A stretch of 64,000 bases of DNA from Vannielia litorea (GTDB lineage Bacteria > Pseudomonadota > Alphaproteobacteria > Rhodobacterales > Rhodobacteraceae). A model generated the notes under the pieces. That model made no database searches and was not told the origin of the DNA. It saw only the letters and a list, made by a program, of their open reading frames with translations. Below are positions 33,626 to 41,689 of this stretch, piece after piece. Within the stretch, counting starts at the first letter, position 1; each line of letters starts with the position of its first letter. Location of the stretch: positions 1,736,001 to 1,800,000 of the forward strand of contig NZ_JAHVJR010000001.1 of NCBI RefSeq assembly GCF_019801175.1. The letters run 5' to 3'. Position numbers and translations under genes: made by a program.

Positions 33626-35809
33626 CTACCGCATCAACACAGCCGACACCGGCGCCAGCGCCACGCTCTGGCCCTTGCTCCCGGCGGCCCAGTTCATCAG
33701 GCTCTCTACGGTCGGGCCAAAGCTGTGGCCCATGACCACCACCTCGCCCTCCTGCCCGGCCCTGAAGGCCGCGCGGTCCAGCGTCCGGCCAATCGCGCCG
33801 CCATCCTCCCGCGCGCCGTCCAGAACCTTCCAGACCAGCGTCGAGGGCAGCCCGGCGCTCTCCGCGCCGCGGCGGGCCGAGTTCAGCCCGCTGTCCACAA
33901 ACACCAGCCCATGCCCGGTGTCGCCCGCAATCGCGAGCAGCTGCCGGGTCAGCGCCGGGCTTTCCATCACCCCCTCTTCGCCGGTAGCCAGCAGGCCCAT
34001 CGCGCCGGGGAAGCGGCCAAAGTAGCTTTGCAGCGTGGTTTCCAAGTCCTGCGGCGTGGCCCCCGACGGCAGCCCTGCCGGCAGGATCAGCACCTCGAAG
34101 CCCGCGTCCCGGTAGCCCTGCGCCGTCTCCGCCGCGCCCGGATCGGTCGGGTCCACGGCAAAGGTCACCGGAAAGTCGAGCGCCTTCAGCGCCGCCCGGT
34201 CCACGCCCTGATCGCCCACGTCAAAGAGGATCACCGAGACAACCGGCTTGCCGTCCTCGTTAGCGAAGGGCGCGGCATTGGCGGCCAGCGCCGTCACCGG
34301 GGCGGCCTCCTCGACCTCTGCGCTGGCGCCGATGGCCGGAAGCCGCGAGCCGGGCTTGTTGCGCTCGGTCAGCGGCACCACCCGCTTGCCAAAGCCGCCA
34401 CCGCTCTCGCCATTGGTCACGATCCGGCGCGGCAAGGTGCCGCCGCCGGTGCCGGTGCGCGGCTGCCGCTCGGTGATCGGCACCGAAGAGGGCGGCGCAG
34501 AGGGATCTGCCGGAAGCTCGGTTTCCCGCTCCACCGCGGCGCGCTCAGGCGCCGCCGTGGCCGGGGCCTCGGCCACCTCTGCAGGGGCCTCCCGCTCGGG
34601 CGCCGCCTGCGCAGGCGCTTGCCCGTCAGACACCGGCACAGCGGGCGTTTCGGCCACCGGGGCCTCCGCCTCGGGCGCGGGCCGCGCTGCCACTTCGGCC
34701 TCAGGCTCCACGATCTCCACCACCTCCGGTGCCTGTTCCTCGGCCAGCTCTGGTGCGGCTTCCGGTGCAGTCTCGGCCACAGCCTCAGGGGCCGCCTCCG
34801 GCGCCACGCCCTCCGCCGTTTCCACCTCCGCCGGGGCCACAGCCTCCGACCCGGCCGCCTCACCGGCGTCCACCACCGGCTCCGTGCCGGTCACAACCTC
34901 CGCCTCGGAAGCCGCAGCCACCTCGACCTCCCCGGCGCGCTCGGCGGTTTCACCGCCAGCCACCCGGGCCACATCGCTGCCGCTGGCGGGCGCCACGGCT
35001 TCCACCGCCGCTTCGGCCACCACCTCTGGCGCAACCTCCGCCCCCGTCGCGGCCTCGCCGCTTTCGGCACGCACCGGCTCGGCACGCTCGGCCTGCTCGC
35101 CCGAGGCCACCTCTGCCGCCGCCACCGGGGCCGCTTCGCTCTCCGAGGCGGCCACCGCCTCGCTGTCGCTCGCAGGGGCGGCCACGGCCTCGGCGCCCAC
35201 GGTCTCCGGCGTGCTGCGCGGCACATCGGGTGCAGCTTCGGCCTCGACCTCCGGCGCCGCGCCCGCCTCGGGCTGGGCGGCGGCATCCGGCGCTTCGGCT
35301 CCGGCCATCGCGCCATCACTGCCGCCGATCACCGGGGCGGTCTCTTCCACCACCGGGGCGACCGGAGCGGCCACGCCCTCGGTCGCGGTTTCCGGCACGG
35401 CGGGCGGAGCGGTATCGGGCGCGGGGCTCTCGGCCACCGCCACCTCCACATCGGGCTGCTCGGGGGCTGCAGGCGCCACCGGCTCGGCCTCCGCACCCGG
35501 CGCTTCGGGCGCACGGTCTTCTCCGGCGCGGGCAAATTCCGAGCCCGGCGGCGGCGTCAGATCGCTCTCCGCCTCGGTCTCCACCGCGCCCGCATCGGCC
35601 ATCGGCTCCGGCGCCTCGGGGGCCGCATCGGCCTCCGGCGCTTCCAGCCCGCCCGCCGCAACTGGCCCGTCCACCGGCTCATCACCCGCATCCGCGCCCG
35701 CACGCGCCGCCACATCCTCGGGCAGCGGCGTCATCACCGACGCACCGCCCAGCACCAGCACGCTTGCCAGCGCGCCCCATGCCACACCCGAGAGGAGTCC
35801 CTTGCCCAT
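33626..35809 (-). CDS. Divergent polysaccharide deacetylase with very long Ala/Glu/Pro/Val tract
   Basis: Protein of 727 residues. N-terminal anchor or signal (GLLSGVAWGALASVLVLGG), then about 450 residues almost wholly Ala, Glu, Pro, Val, Thr and Ser with no globular pattern. The C-terminal ~210-residue domain is of the divergent polysaccharide deacetylase type (YibQ-like): VVSVILFDVGDQG, PVTFAVDPTDPGA and GLVFVDSGLNSARRGAE. The tract likely spans the periplasm or contacts peptidoglycan (inference). The start at 35809 fits the membrane segment. It is inserted on the opposite strand between trpE and trpG. Confidence 0.85.
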   Translation of the reverse strand: MGKGLLSGVAWGALASVLVLGGASVMTPLPEDVAARAGADAGDEPVDGPVAAGGLEAPEADAAPEAPEPMADAGAVETEAESDLTPPPGSEFARAGEDRAPEAPGAEAEPVAPAAPEQPDVEVAVAESPAPDTAPPAVPETATEGVAAPVAPVVEETAPVIGGSDGAMAGAEAPDAAAQPEAGAAPEVEAEAAPDVPRSTPETVGAEAVAAPASDSEAVAASESEAAPVAAAEVASGEQAERAEPVRAESGEAATGAEVAPEVVAEAAVEAVAPASGSDVARVAGGETAERAGEVEVAAASEAEVVTGTEPVVDAGEAAGSEAVAPAEVETAEGVAPEAAPEAVAETAPEAAPELAEEQAPEVVEIVEPEAEVAARPAPEAEAPVAETPAVPVSDGQAPAQAAPEREAPAEVAEAPATAAPERAAVERETELPADPSAPPSSVPITERQPRTGTGGGTLPRRIVTNGESGGGFGKRVVPLTERNKPGSRLPAIGASAEVEEAAPVTALAANAAPFANEDGKPVVSVILFDVGDQGVDRAALKALDFPVTFAVDPTDPGAAETAQGYRDAGFEVLILPAGLPSGATPQDLETTLQSYFGRFPGAMGLLATGEEGVMESPALTRQLLAIAGDTGHGLVFVDSGLNSARRGAESAGLPSTLVWKVLDGAREDGGAIGRTLDRAAFRAGQEGEVVVMGHSFGPTVESLMNWAAGSKGQSVALAPVSAVLMR

Positions 35810-35991
35810 GTGCCCGACCTTTCGCCTGTTATCGCTGCACGCGCCTATTTTCTGAACGCGCACCGCATGTTACGCCCCACCGCACTGCGAGCCAGGGATG
35901 GGCTTGACCCCGGCGGCGGGCTGCGGGCAAGTATAGCGCCAACCGCGCGGCGGATCACCCCCCTTGCGCATCCCAGTTTCCCGAGGGCCAA

Positions 35992-36576
35992 ATGCTGCTC
36001 CTGATCGATAACTACGACAGCTTCACCTACAACCTCGTCCACTATCTGGGCGAGCTTGGCGCCGATGTGCAGGTCCACCGGAACGATGCGCTGAACCCGC
36101 AGGAGGCGATGGCGCTGAACCCCTCGGCCATCCTGCTCTCCCCCGGCCCCTGCACCCCGAACGAGGCGGGCATCTGCCTCGATCTGGTGCACGCGGCGGC
36201 CGATGCCCGCATCCCGCTGATGGGCGTCTGCCTCGGCCACCAGTCCATCGGGCAGGCCTTCGGCGGCAAGGTGGTGCGCGCCGGCGAGATCGTCCACGGC
36301 AAGCTCGGCCAGATCCGCCACACCGGCAAGGGCGTCTTCGCAGGCCTGCCCCAGGGCGAGCTGAAGGCCACGCGCTACCACTCCCTCATCGTCGAGCGCG
36401 AAAGCCTGCCCGACTGCCTCGAAGTGACCGCCGAGCTGGAAGATGGCACCATCATGGGCCTGCGCCACACCTCGCTTCCCATCGAGGGCGTGCAGTTTCA
36501 CCCCGAGAGCATCCGCTCCGAGCACGGCCACGCCATGCTCCAGAACTTCCTCAACATGGCAGCCGAGCCCGCATGA
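35992..36576 (+). CDS. trpG: Anthranilate synthase component II (glutamine amidotransferase)
   Basis: Supplies ammonia from glutamine to TrpE (and possibly to PabB for folate). The 194-residue class I amidotransferase has the oxyanion strand LSPGPCTPNEAG, the nucleophile Cys80 in GVCLGHQSIGQ and the His/Glu pair in QFHPESI. Overlaps trpD by 4 bases (ATGA). Divergent from the polysaccharide deacetylase across about 180 bases, where the trpGDC promoter should lie. Confidence 0.95.
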   Translation: MLLLIDNYDSFTYNLVHYLGELGADVQVHRNDALNPQEAMALNPSAILLSPGPCTPNEAGICLDLVHAAADARIPLMGVCLGHQSIGQAFGGKVVRAGEIVHGKLGQIRHTGKGVFAGLPQGELKATRYHSLIVERESLPDCLEVTAELEDGTIMGLRHTSLPIEGVQFHPESIRSEHGHAMLQNFLNMAAEPA

Positions 36577-37592
36577 GCGATACCATCCGCAGCCTGATCG
36601 GCACCGCCGCCGAGCGCCCTCTCACCCGCCCCGAGGCCGAAGCCGCCTTTGCCGCGCTCTTCGAGGGCGAGGCCACGCCAAGCCAGATCGGCGGCTTCCT
36701 CATGGCGCTCCGCGTGCGCGGCGAAACCGTCGATGAAATCGCCGCCGCCGCCGCCGCCATGCGCGCCCGCTGCAAACCGGTGGCCGCCCCCGATGGCGCA
36801 ATGGACATCGTCGGCACCGGCGGCGATGGCAAAGGCACGCTGAACATCTCCACCGCCACCGCCTTCGTGGTGGCAGGCGCAGGCGTGGTTGTGGCCAAGC
36901 ACGGCAACCGCAACCTCTCCTCCAAGTCCGGCGCCGCCGATGCGCTGGGGCAGATGGGCGTCGAGGTCATGGTCGATGCGCAAGTGGTTAACCGCGCCAT
37001 CGCCGAGGCGGGCATCGGCTTCATGATGGCCCCCATGCACCACCCCGCCATGGCCCATGTCGGCCCCACCCGCGCCGAGCTGGGCACCCGCACCGTGTTC
37101 AACATCCTCGGCCCCCTGACCAACCCCGCAGGCGTCAAACGCCAGCTCACCGGGGCCTTCTCGCCCGCATGGCTGAAGCCGATGGCCGAGGTGCTGCGCG
37201 ATCTGGGCAGCGCATCGGCATGGATCGTCCACGGCGGCGACGGCACCGATGAACTCTCCATCGCCGCCGCATCCAAGGTCGCCGCGCTGGATGACGGCGA
37301 GATCACCGAGTTCGAGGTCCACCCCGAAGAGTTCGGCCTGCCCCAGCACCCCTTCGAGGCGATCCTCGGCGGCACCCCGGCAGAGAACGCCGCCGCCTTC
37401 CGCGCCCTGCTGGACGGCGAGAAAAGCGCCTACCGCGACGCCGTGCTGCTCAACGCCGCCGCCGCGCTGATGATCGCCGGCAAAGTGGCCACCAAGGCCG
37501 ATGGCGTCGCCGCCGCCGCCGAGAGCATCGACAGCGGCAAGGCGCTCGACAAGGTGCAAACACTGGCCCGCATCACCTCCGCCAAGGCCTGA
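36573..37592 (+). CDS. trpD: Anthranilate phosphoribosyltransferase
   Basis: Transfers phosphoribose from PRPP to anthranilate. The 339 residues include the PRPP-binding GTGGDGKGTLNIST (81-94), KHGNRNLSSKSG (109-120) and a conserved HHPAMAHVGPTRAELGTRT region. Coupled to trpG by ATGA. A small membrane protein gene separates it from trpC. Confidence 0.96.
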   Translation: MSDTIRSLIGTAAERPLTRPEAEAAFAALFEGEATPSQIGGFLMALRVRGETVDEIAAAAAAMRARCKPVAAPDGAMDIVGTGGDGKGTLNISTATAFVVAGAGVVVAKHGNRNLSSKSGAADALGQMGVEVMVDAQVVNRAIAEAGIGFMMAPMHHPAMAHVGPTRAELGTRTVFNILGPLTNPAGVKRQLTGAFSPAWLKPMAEVLRDLGSASAWIVHGGDGTDELSIAAASKVAALDDGEITEFEVHPEEFGLPQHPFEAILGGTPAENAAAFRALLDGEKSAYRDAVLLNAAAALMIAGKVATKADGVAAAAESIDSGKALDKVQTLARITSAKA

Positions 37593-37688
37593 GCCCGCCC
37601 GCCCCGGGCACTTGCCCGAGGCGCCCCCCGCGCTTGACCCCTGCGCCCGCACCCGCTTTCCTGCACCGGGGCAAGCGGGAGACGGCTC

Positions 37689-38390
37689 ATGTTCAGATGG
37701 TTCATACGCGGCGGCGGCTGGCTGGTGCTGCTTCTGCTCGCCGTCGGTGCCATCGGCCTCTGGGTCTGGGTCTCCGAGGGCGCCCGCGGCCGCGAATTCG
37801 CCCAGAGCGGCGTGGAGACCTCCGCCAAGATCGTTGAGCGTGACCGCCGGGTGCGCATCGGCGGCTCCAAGACGCCGACCACCGATTACCTGATCACCGT
37901 CACCTACACCTCCGGCACAGCGCCCGACCTCGCCTTTCACCGCGCGACCGAAACAGTCTCGTCCGATTTCTATTTCTCCGTCAGCGAGGGCGACACGATC
38001 ACCGTCAAAACCCTCCCTGGCGCGCCCGAGGAGGTCGAGATCGAGCCGGGCGGCGTGTCCGACAATGCCTTCTACGCGGGCCTCGTCGGCGCAGGCTTCA
38101 TCGCCTTCGCCCTTGTCGCCGCATGGTTCTTCCACAGCACCCAGGCCGCCGCCCGCACCCTGCGCCGCCACGGCAACCGCACCGAGGCGCGCATCGCCGA
38201 GCTGCGCCCGGTCGGCAACCGCACCGCCCTCACCGTGACCTTCACCGACAGTCTTGGCCGCGCCCAGCAGGCCGAGATCCCGCCCGCGCCCACCAAGCTC
38301 GTTATGGGCGCCAAACCCGGCGACCCGGTCGCCATCACCTACGCGCCGGAAAACCCCGCGCAGGCCCTGCTCAGCGCGACCCTCGACTAA
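37689..38390 (+). CDS. DUF3592-like membrane protein within the trp operon
   Basis: Protein of 233 residues with two hydrophobic segments: about 8-28 (GWLVLLLLAVGAIGLWVWV) and about 123-146 (FYAGLVGAGFIAFALVAAWFF). Two beta-rich parts, each with VTYTSG- or VTFTDS-like strands and a DP(V)..ITYAPENP ending, suit the DUF3592 type. Co-directional with trpD and trpC with gaps of 96 and 42 bases. No role in tryptophan synthesis is known. Family call moderately sure. Confidence 0.65.
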   Translation: MFRWFIRGGGWLVLLLLAVGAIGLWVWVSEGARGREFAQSGVETSAKIVERDRRVRIGGSKTPTTDYLITVTYTSGTAPDLAFHRATETVSSDFYFSVSEGDTITVKTLPGAPEEVEIEPGGVSDNAFYAGLVGAGFIAFALVAAWFFHSTQAAARTLRRHGNRTEARIAELRPVGNRTALTVTFTDSLGRAQQAEIPPAPTKLVMGAKPGDPVAITYAPENPAQALLSATLD

Positions 38391-38432
38391 ATCGCCATTG
38401 CCCCGCCCCTGCCCGCGCAATAGATGTGCCCC

Positions 38433-39236
38433 ATGAGCCAGACCATTCTCGACCGCATCCGCGACTACAAGCTCGAAGAGATCGCCGCCGCCAAGGCCGA
38501 GCGCTCCGAAGAGGCAATGCTCTCCGCCGCCGCTTCCGCCCCCACCGTCCGGGGCTTCCGCGACGCGCTGATCGAGCACTCCCGCCACGGCTACGGCCTC
38601 ATCGCCGAGGTCAAAAAGGCCAGCCCCTCCAAGGGCTTGATCCGCGACGATTTTGACCCGCCCACGCTGGCGCAGGCCTATGAGTCCGGCGGCGCGGCCT
38701 GCCTCTCGGTGCTCACCGATGGCCCCAGCTTTCAGGGCGCGCCCGAGTTCCTGACCGCCGCGCGCGAGGCCACCTCGCTGCCGGTGCTCCGCAAGGACTT
38801 TCTCTACGACACCTATCAGGTGCTGGAGGCCCGCGCCTGGGGTGCCGACTGCGTCCTGATCATCATGGCCGCCGTCGATGATGCGCTGGCCCATGATCTG
38901 GAGGTCGCCGCCACCGAGCAGGGCATGGATGTGCTGGTCGAGGTCCACAACGAGGAGGAGTTGGAGCGCGCCATGCGGCTCGAGTCCCGCCTTCTGGGCA
39001 TCAACAACCGCAATCTCCACACCTTCGAGACCACGCTGGAGACCACCAAAAAGCTGGCCCGCCTGGCCGAGGCCAACCGCCTGCTGATCTCCGAAAGCGG
39101 CCTTGCCACCCCCGCCGATCTGGCCGAGCTGGCCCAATACGGCGCCCGCTGCTTCCTGATCGGCGAGAGCCTGATGCGGGCCGATGACGTGGCCGCCGCC
39201 ACCCGCGCCCTGCTGTCCGACACCGCGAGGGCCTGA
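38433..39236 (+). CDS. trpC: Indole-3-glycerol phosphate synthase
   Basis: Closes the indole ring in tryptophan synthesis. The 267-residue TIM barrel shows IAEVKKASPSKGLI, VLRKDFLYDTYQV, INNRNLHTFE and LISESGLATPADL, all family signatures. The ATG at 38433 was preferred over that at 38424, 9 bases earlier. moaC starts 3 bases after the stop with GTG, so translation is coupled. Monofunctional (no TrpF fusion). Confidence 0.96.
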   Translation: MSQTILDRIRDYKLEEIAAAKAERSEEAMLSAAASAPTVRGFRDALIEHSRHGYGLIAEVKKASPSKGLIRDDFDPPTLAQAYESGGAACLSVLTDGPSFQGAPEFLTAAREATSLPVLRKDFLYDTYQVLEARAWGADCVLIIMAAVDDALAHDLEVAATEQGMDVLVEVHNEEELERAMRLESRLLGINNRNLHTFETTLETTKKLARLAEANRLLISESGLATPADLAELAQYGARCFLIGESLMRADDVAAATRALLSDTARA

Positions 39237-39239
39237 CCC

Positions 39240-39713
39240 GTGACGCTGACCCATTTCGATGCAGAGGGCCGCGCCCATATGGTCGACGTGTCCGACAAGG
39301 CCGTCACCTCCCGCATCGCCGTGGCCGAGGCGCATGTGAAGATGTCGCCCGAAACGCTTGAAATGGTTCAGCAAGGCAGCGCCAAGAAAGGCGATGTGCT
39401 GGGGGTCGCGCGGCTCGCGGGCATCATGGCCGCCAAGCGCACGCCTGATCTCATCCCGCTCTGCCACCCGCTGCCCATCACCAAGGTCGCGGTCGAGCTG
39501 GAGGCCGATGCCGATCTGCCCGGCATCCGCATCGCCGCGACGGTCAAGACCACTGGCCAGACCGGGGTGGAGATGGAGGCGCTCACGGCGGCGTCTGTTG
39601 CCGGGCTCACCGTCTACGACATGCTGAAAGCCGTTGATAAGGCGATGGAAATCGGCGGCCTCCGCGTGCTCCTCAAGGATGGCGGCAAATCCGGCCGCTA
39701 CGAGGCGCTTTGA
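39240..39713 (+). CDS. moaC: Cyclic pyranopterin monophosphate synthase MoaC
   Basis: With MoaA makes cPMP, the first molybdenum cofactor intermediate. The 157 residues contain HMVDVSDKAVTSRIAVAEA, the substrate-site LIPLCHPLPITKV and EMEALTAASVAGLTVYDM. GTG start, 3 bases after trpC; its stop overlaps the TTG start of moeA (TTGA). moaC and moeA together after trpC are conserved in Rhodobacterales. Confidence 0.95.
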   Translation: MTLTHFDAEGRAHMVDVSDKAVTSRIAVAEAHVKMSPETLEMVQQGSAKKGDVLGVARLAGIMAAKRTPDLIPLCHPLPITKVAVELEADADLPGIRIAATVKTTGQTGVEMEALTAASVAGLTVYDMLKAVDKAMEIGGLRVLLKDGGKSGRYEAL

Positions 39714-40879
39714 TCTCGGTCGAGGAGGCCCTCGCGCGGATCTTCGCGCTGGTGGAGCCTCTGCCGACCGAGCCTGTCCCCCTCCGCCAAGCCGCAGGCC
39801 GCGTGCTCGCCGCCCCAGTCATCGCCCCCCGCGACCAGCCCCCGTTTTCCGCCTCCGCGATGGATGGCTACGCTGTGCGCGGCCCCGTTGCCCCCGGCCA
39901 GCAGTTCACCGTCATCGGTGAAAGCGCCGCAGGCCGTGCCTCGGGCCTCTCGGTCGGGCCGGGCGAGGCGGTGCGCATCTTCACCGGCGCGCCCCTGCCC
40001 GAAGGCGCAGATCGCATTGTCATACAAGAAGATGTCGAGCGGAGTGACAACACGATCACCCTGCGCGAAAATCTCGATGACGGCACCCACATCCGCCCCG
40101 CAGGCGGTGACTTCAAAGCGGGGGACCGGCTCGAGCCGGGCCGCCGCCTCAGCCCCAACGCACTGGCACTGGCCGCCGCGATGGGCGCGCCTACCGTCAC
40201 CTGCACCCGCAAGCCCGTGGTCGCCCTCATCGCCACCGGCGACGAACTGGTCATGCCCGGCGAGGCCCCCGGCCCCGACCAGATCATCGCCTCCAACAGC
40301 TTCGCCCTCGCCGCTCTCTTCGAGGCCGAGGGCGCCGAATGTCGCCTGCTGCCCATCGCCCGCGACAACCGCGAAAGCCTCTCGATGGCCTTCACCCTCG
40401 CCCGTGGCGCCGATCTGGTGGTCACCACCGGCGGCGCTTCGGTGGGCGATCATGACCTCGTGGGCGAGGTCGCCGCCGAACTGGGGATGGACCGCGCCTT
40501 CTACAAGGTCGCCATGCGCCCGGGCAAACCGCTGATGGCGGGCCGCGTGCTCGGCATGGCCATGGTCGGCTTGCCCGGAAATCCCGTATCGTCAATCGTT
40601 TGCGGCCACGTCTTCATCCGCCCCGCGATCCGCAAGATGCTCGGTCTGGGCGAGGCACACGCCCCGCGCCGCCACCTGCCGCTCGCCGAGCCAATCACCG
40701 CCAACGGCCCCCGCGCCCATTACATGCGCGCCACCGTCTCCGAGGGCGCCGTCACCGTCTTCGACCGGCAAGACAGCTCCCTGCTCTCCGTGCTTGACGC
40801 CGCCAATGCGCTGGTGGTCCGCCCGGTCAGCGATGGGGCGCGCGCTGCAGGCGAGATGATCGAGGTCATCGACCTCTGA
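39710..40879 (+). CDS. moeA: Molybdopterin molybdotransferase MoeA
   Basis: Inserts molybdate into adenylylated molybdopterin. The 389 residues have PPFSASAMDGYAVRG near the N-terminus, IFTGAPLPEGAD, the MoCF-domain TGDELV and TTGGASVGDHD motifs, and GLPGNPVSS. TTG start overlaps moaC by 4 bases. lexA follows after about 85 bases with its own SOS-box promoter. Confidence 0.95.
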   Translation: MISVEEALARIFALVEPLPTEPVPLRQAAGRVLAAPVIAPRDQPPFSASAMDGYAVRGPVAPGQQFTVIGESAAGRASGLSVGPGEAVRIFTGAPLPEGADRIVIQEDVERSDNTITLRENLDDGTHIRPAGGDFKAGDRLEPGRRLSPNALALAAAMGAPTVTCTRKPVVALIATGDELVMPGEAPGPDQIIASNSFALAALFEAEGAECRLLPIARDNRESLSMAFTLARGADLVVTTGGASVGDHDLVGEVAAELGMDRAFYKVAMRPGKPLMAGRVLGMAMVGLPGNPVSSIVCGHVFIRPAIRKMLGLGEAHAPRRHLPLAEPITANGPRAHYMRATVSEGAVTVFDRQDSSLLSVLDAANALVVRPVSDGARAAGEMIEVIDL

Positions 40880-40902
40880 TCTGTCGGCCCCTGTCAGGAG
40901 GC

Positions 40903-40908
40903 TTGACA
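40903..40908 (+). promoter_or_regulatory. lexA -35 element
   Basis: TTGACA, a perfect -35, 14 bp before the start of the SOS box core and 56 bases before the lexA ATG. The -10 is not obvious. Confidence 0.5.
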
Positions 40909-40916
40909 CAAAACGT

Positions 40917-40931
40917 GAACTTTGCCAGAAC
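40917..40931. promoter_or_regulatory. LexA (SOS) box of lexA
   Basis: GAAC-N7-GAAC, the exact alphaproteobacterial SOS box (GTTC-N7-GTTC on the other strand), 33 bases before the lexA ATG and just downstream of the -35. Indicates autoregulation. Confidence 0.88.
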
Positions 40932-40963
40932 ATCTGCAAACGAGGCCGAGCATGGAGAGCCCG

Positions 40964-41659
40964 ATGCTGACCAGAAAGCAGTTGGATTTGTTGAAGTTCA
41001 TCGACACCCGGATGCGGCGTGACGGTGTGCCCCCCTCCTTCGACGAGATGAAGGATGCGCTCGATCTGCGCTCCAAGTCCGGCATCCACCGCCTGATCAC
41101 GGCGCTGGAGGAGCGTGGCTTCATCCGGCGTTTGGCCCACAAGGCCCGCGCTATCGAGATCGTCAAGCTGCCCGAGGCACTCGAGTCGCGCCGCCCCACC
41201 GGTTTCACCCCCAAGGTGATCGACGGCGCCCGCCCCGATGCGCCCCCGCCCCCCGGTGCCATGCCGGTCGAGGCTGCCGCCACCGAGTTGCCGGTGATGG
41301 GCCGCATCGCCGCCGGTGTGCCGATCGAGGCCATCAGCCAGGTCAGCCACCACGTCGCCGTGCCCAGCACGATGGTCAGCCGCGGCAAGCACTACGCGCT
41401 TGAAGTCAAAGGCGATTCCATGATCGACGCCGGCATCAACGATGGCGATGTCGTGGTGATCCGCGAGGGCAGCACCGCCGACAACGGCGATATCGTGGTG
41501 GCCCTCGTCGAGGATCAGGAGGCCACGCTCAAGCGCTTCCGCCGCAACGGCAATTCCATCGCGCTGGAGGCCGCCAACCCGGCCTATGAAACGCGCGTCT
41601 TCCGCGACGATCAGGTCAAGGTGCAGGGCCGCCTCGTCGGGCTGATCCGCACCTATTGA
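40964..41659 (+). CDS. lexA: SOS repressor LexA
   Basis: Represses DNA-damage genes and self-cleaves when RecA is activated. 231 residues: winged helix-turn-helix (about 1-65, MLTRKQLDLLKFIDTRM; SKSGIHRLITALEERGFI), a linker with a Pro run, then the S24 peptidase domain. Cleavage site A117-G118 (RIAAGVP), catalytic Ser152 (GDSM) and Lys190 (LKRF) are all present. ATG at 40964 matches family start; upstream ATGs at 40922 and 40952 are alternatives. Own SOS box upstream. Confidence 0.96.
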   Translation: MLTRKQLDLLKFIDTRMRRDGVPPSFDEMKDALDLRSKSGIHRLITALEERGFIRRLAHKARAIEIVKLPEALESRRPTGFTPKVIDGARPDAPPPPGAMPVEAAATELPVMGRIAAGVPIEAISQVSHHVAVPSTMVSRGKHYALEVKGDSMIDAGINDGDVVVIREGSTADNGDIVVALVEDQEATLKRFRRNGNSIALEAANPAYETRVFRDDQVKVQGRLVGLIRTY

Positions 41660-41689
41660 ACCACTCCCACAGGCGGGCCGCGTCCCGCC

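Noticed and set aside
36498..39467. Long minus-strand open frame opposite trpD-trpC
   Set aside because: Antisense shadow caused by high third-position GC; repetitive Gly/Ala/Val translation without domains.
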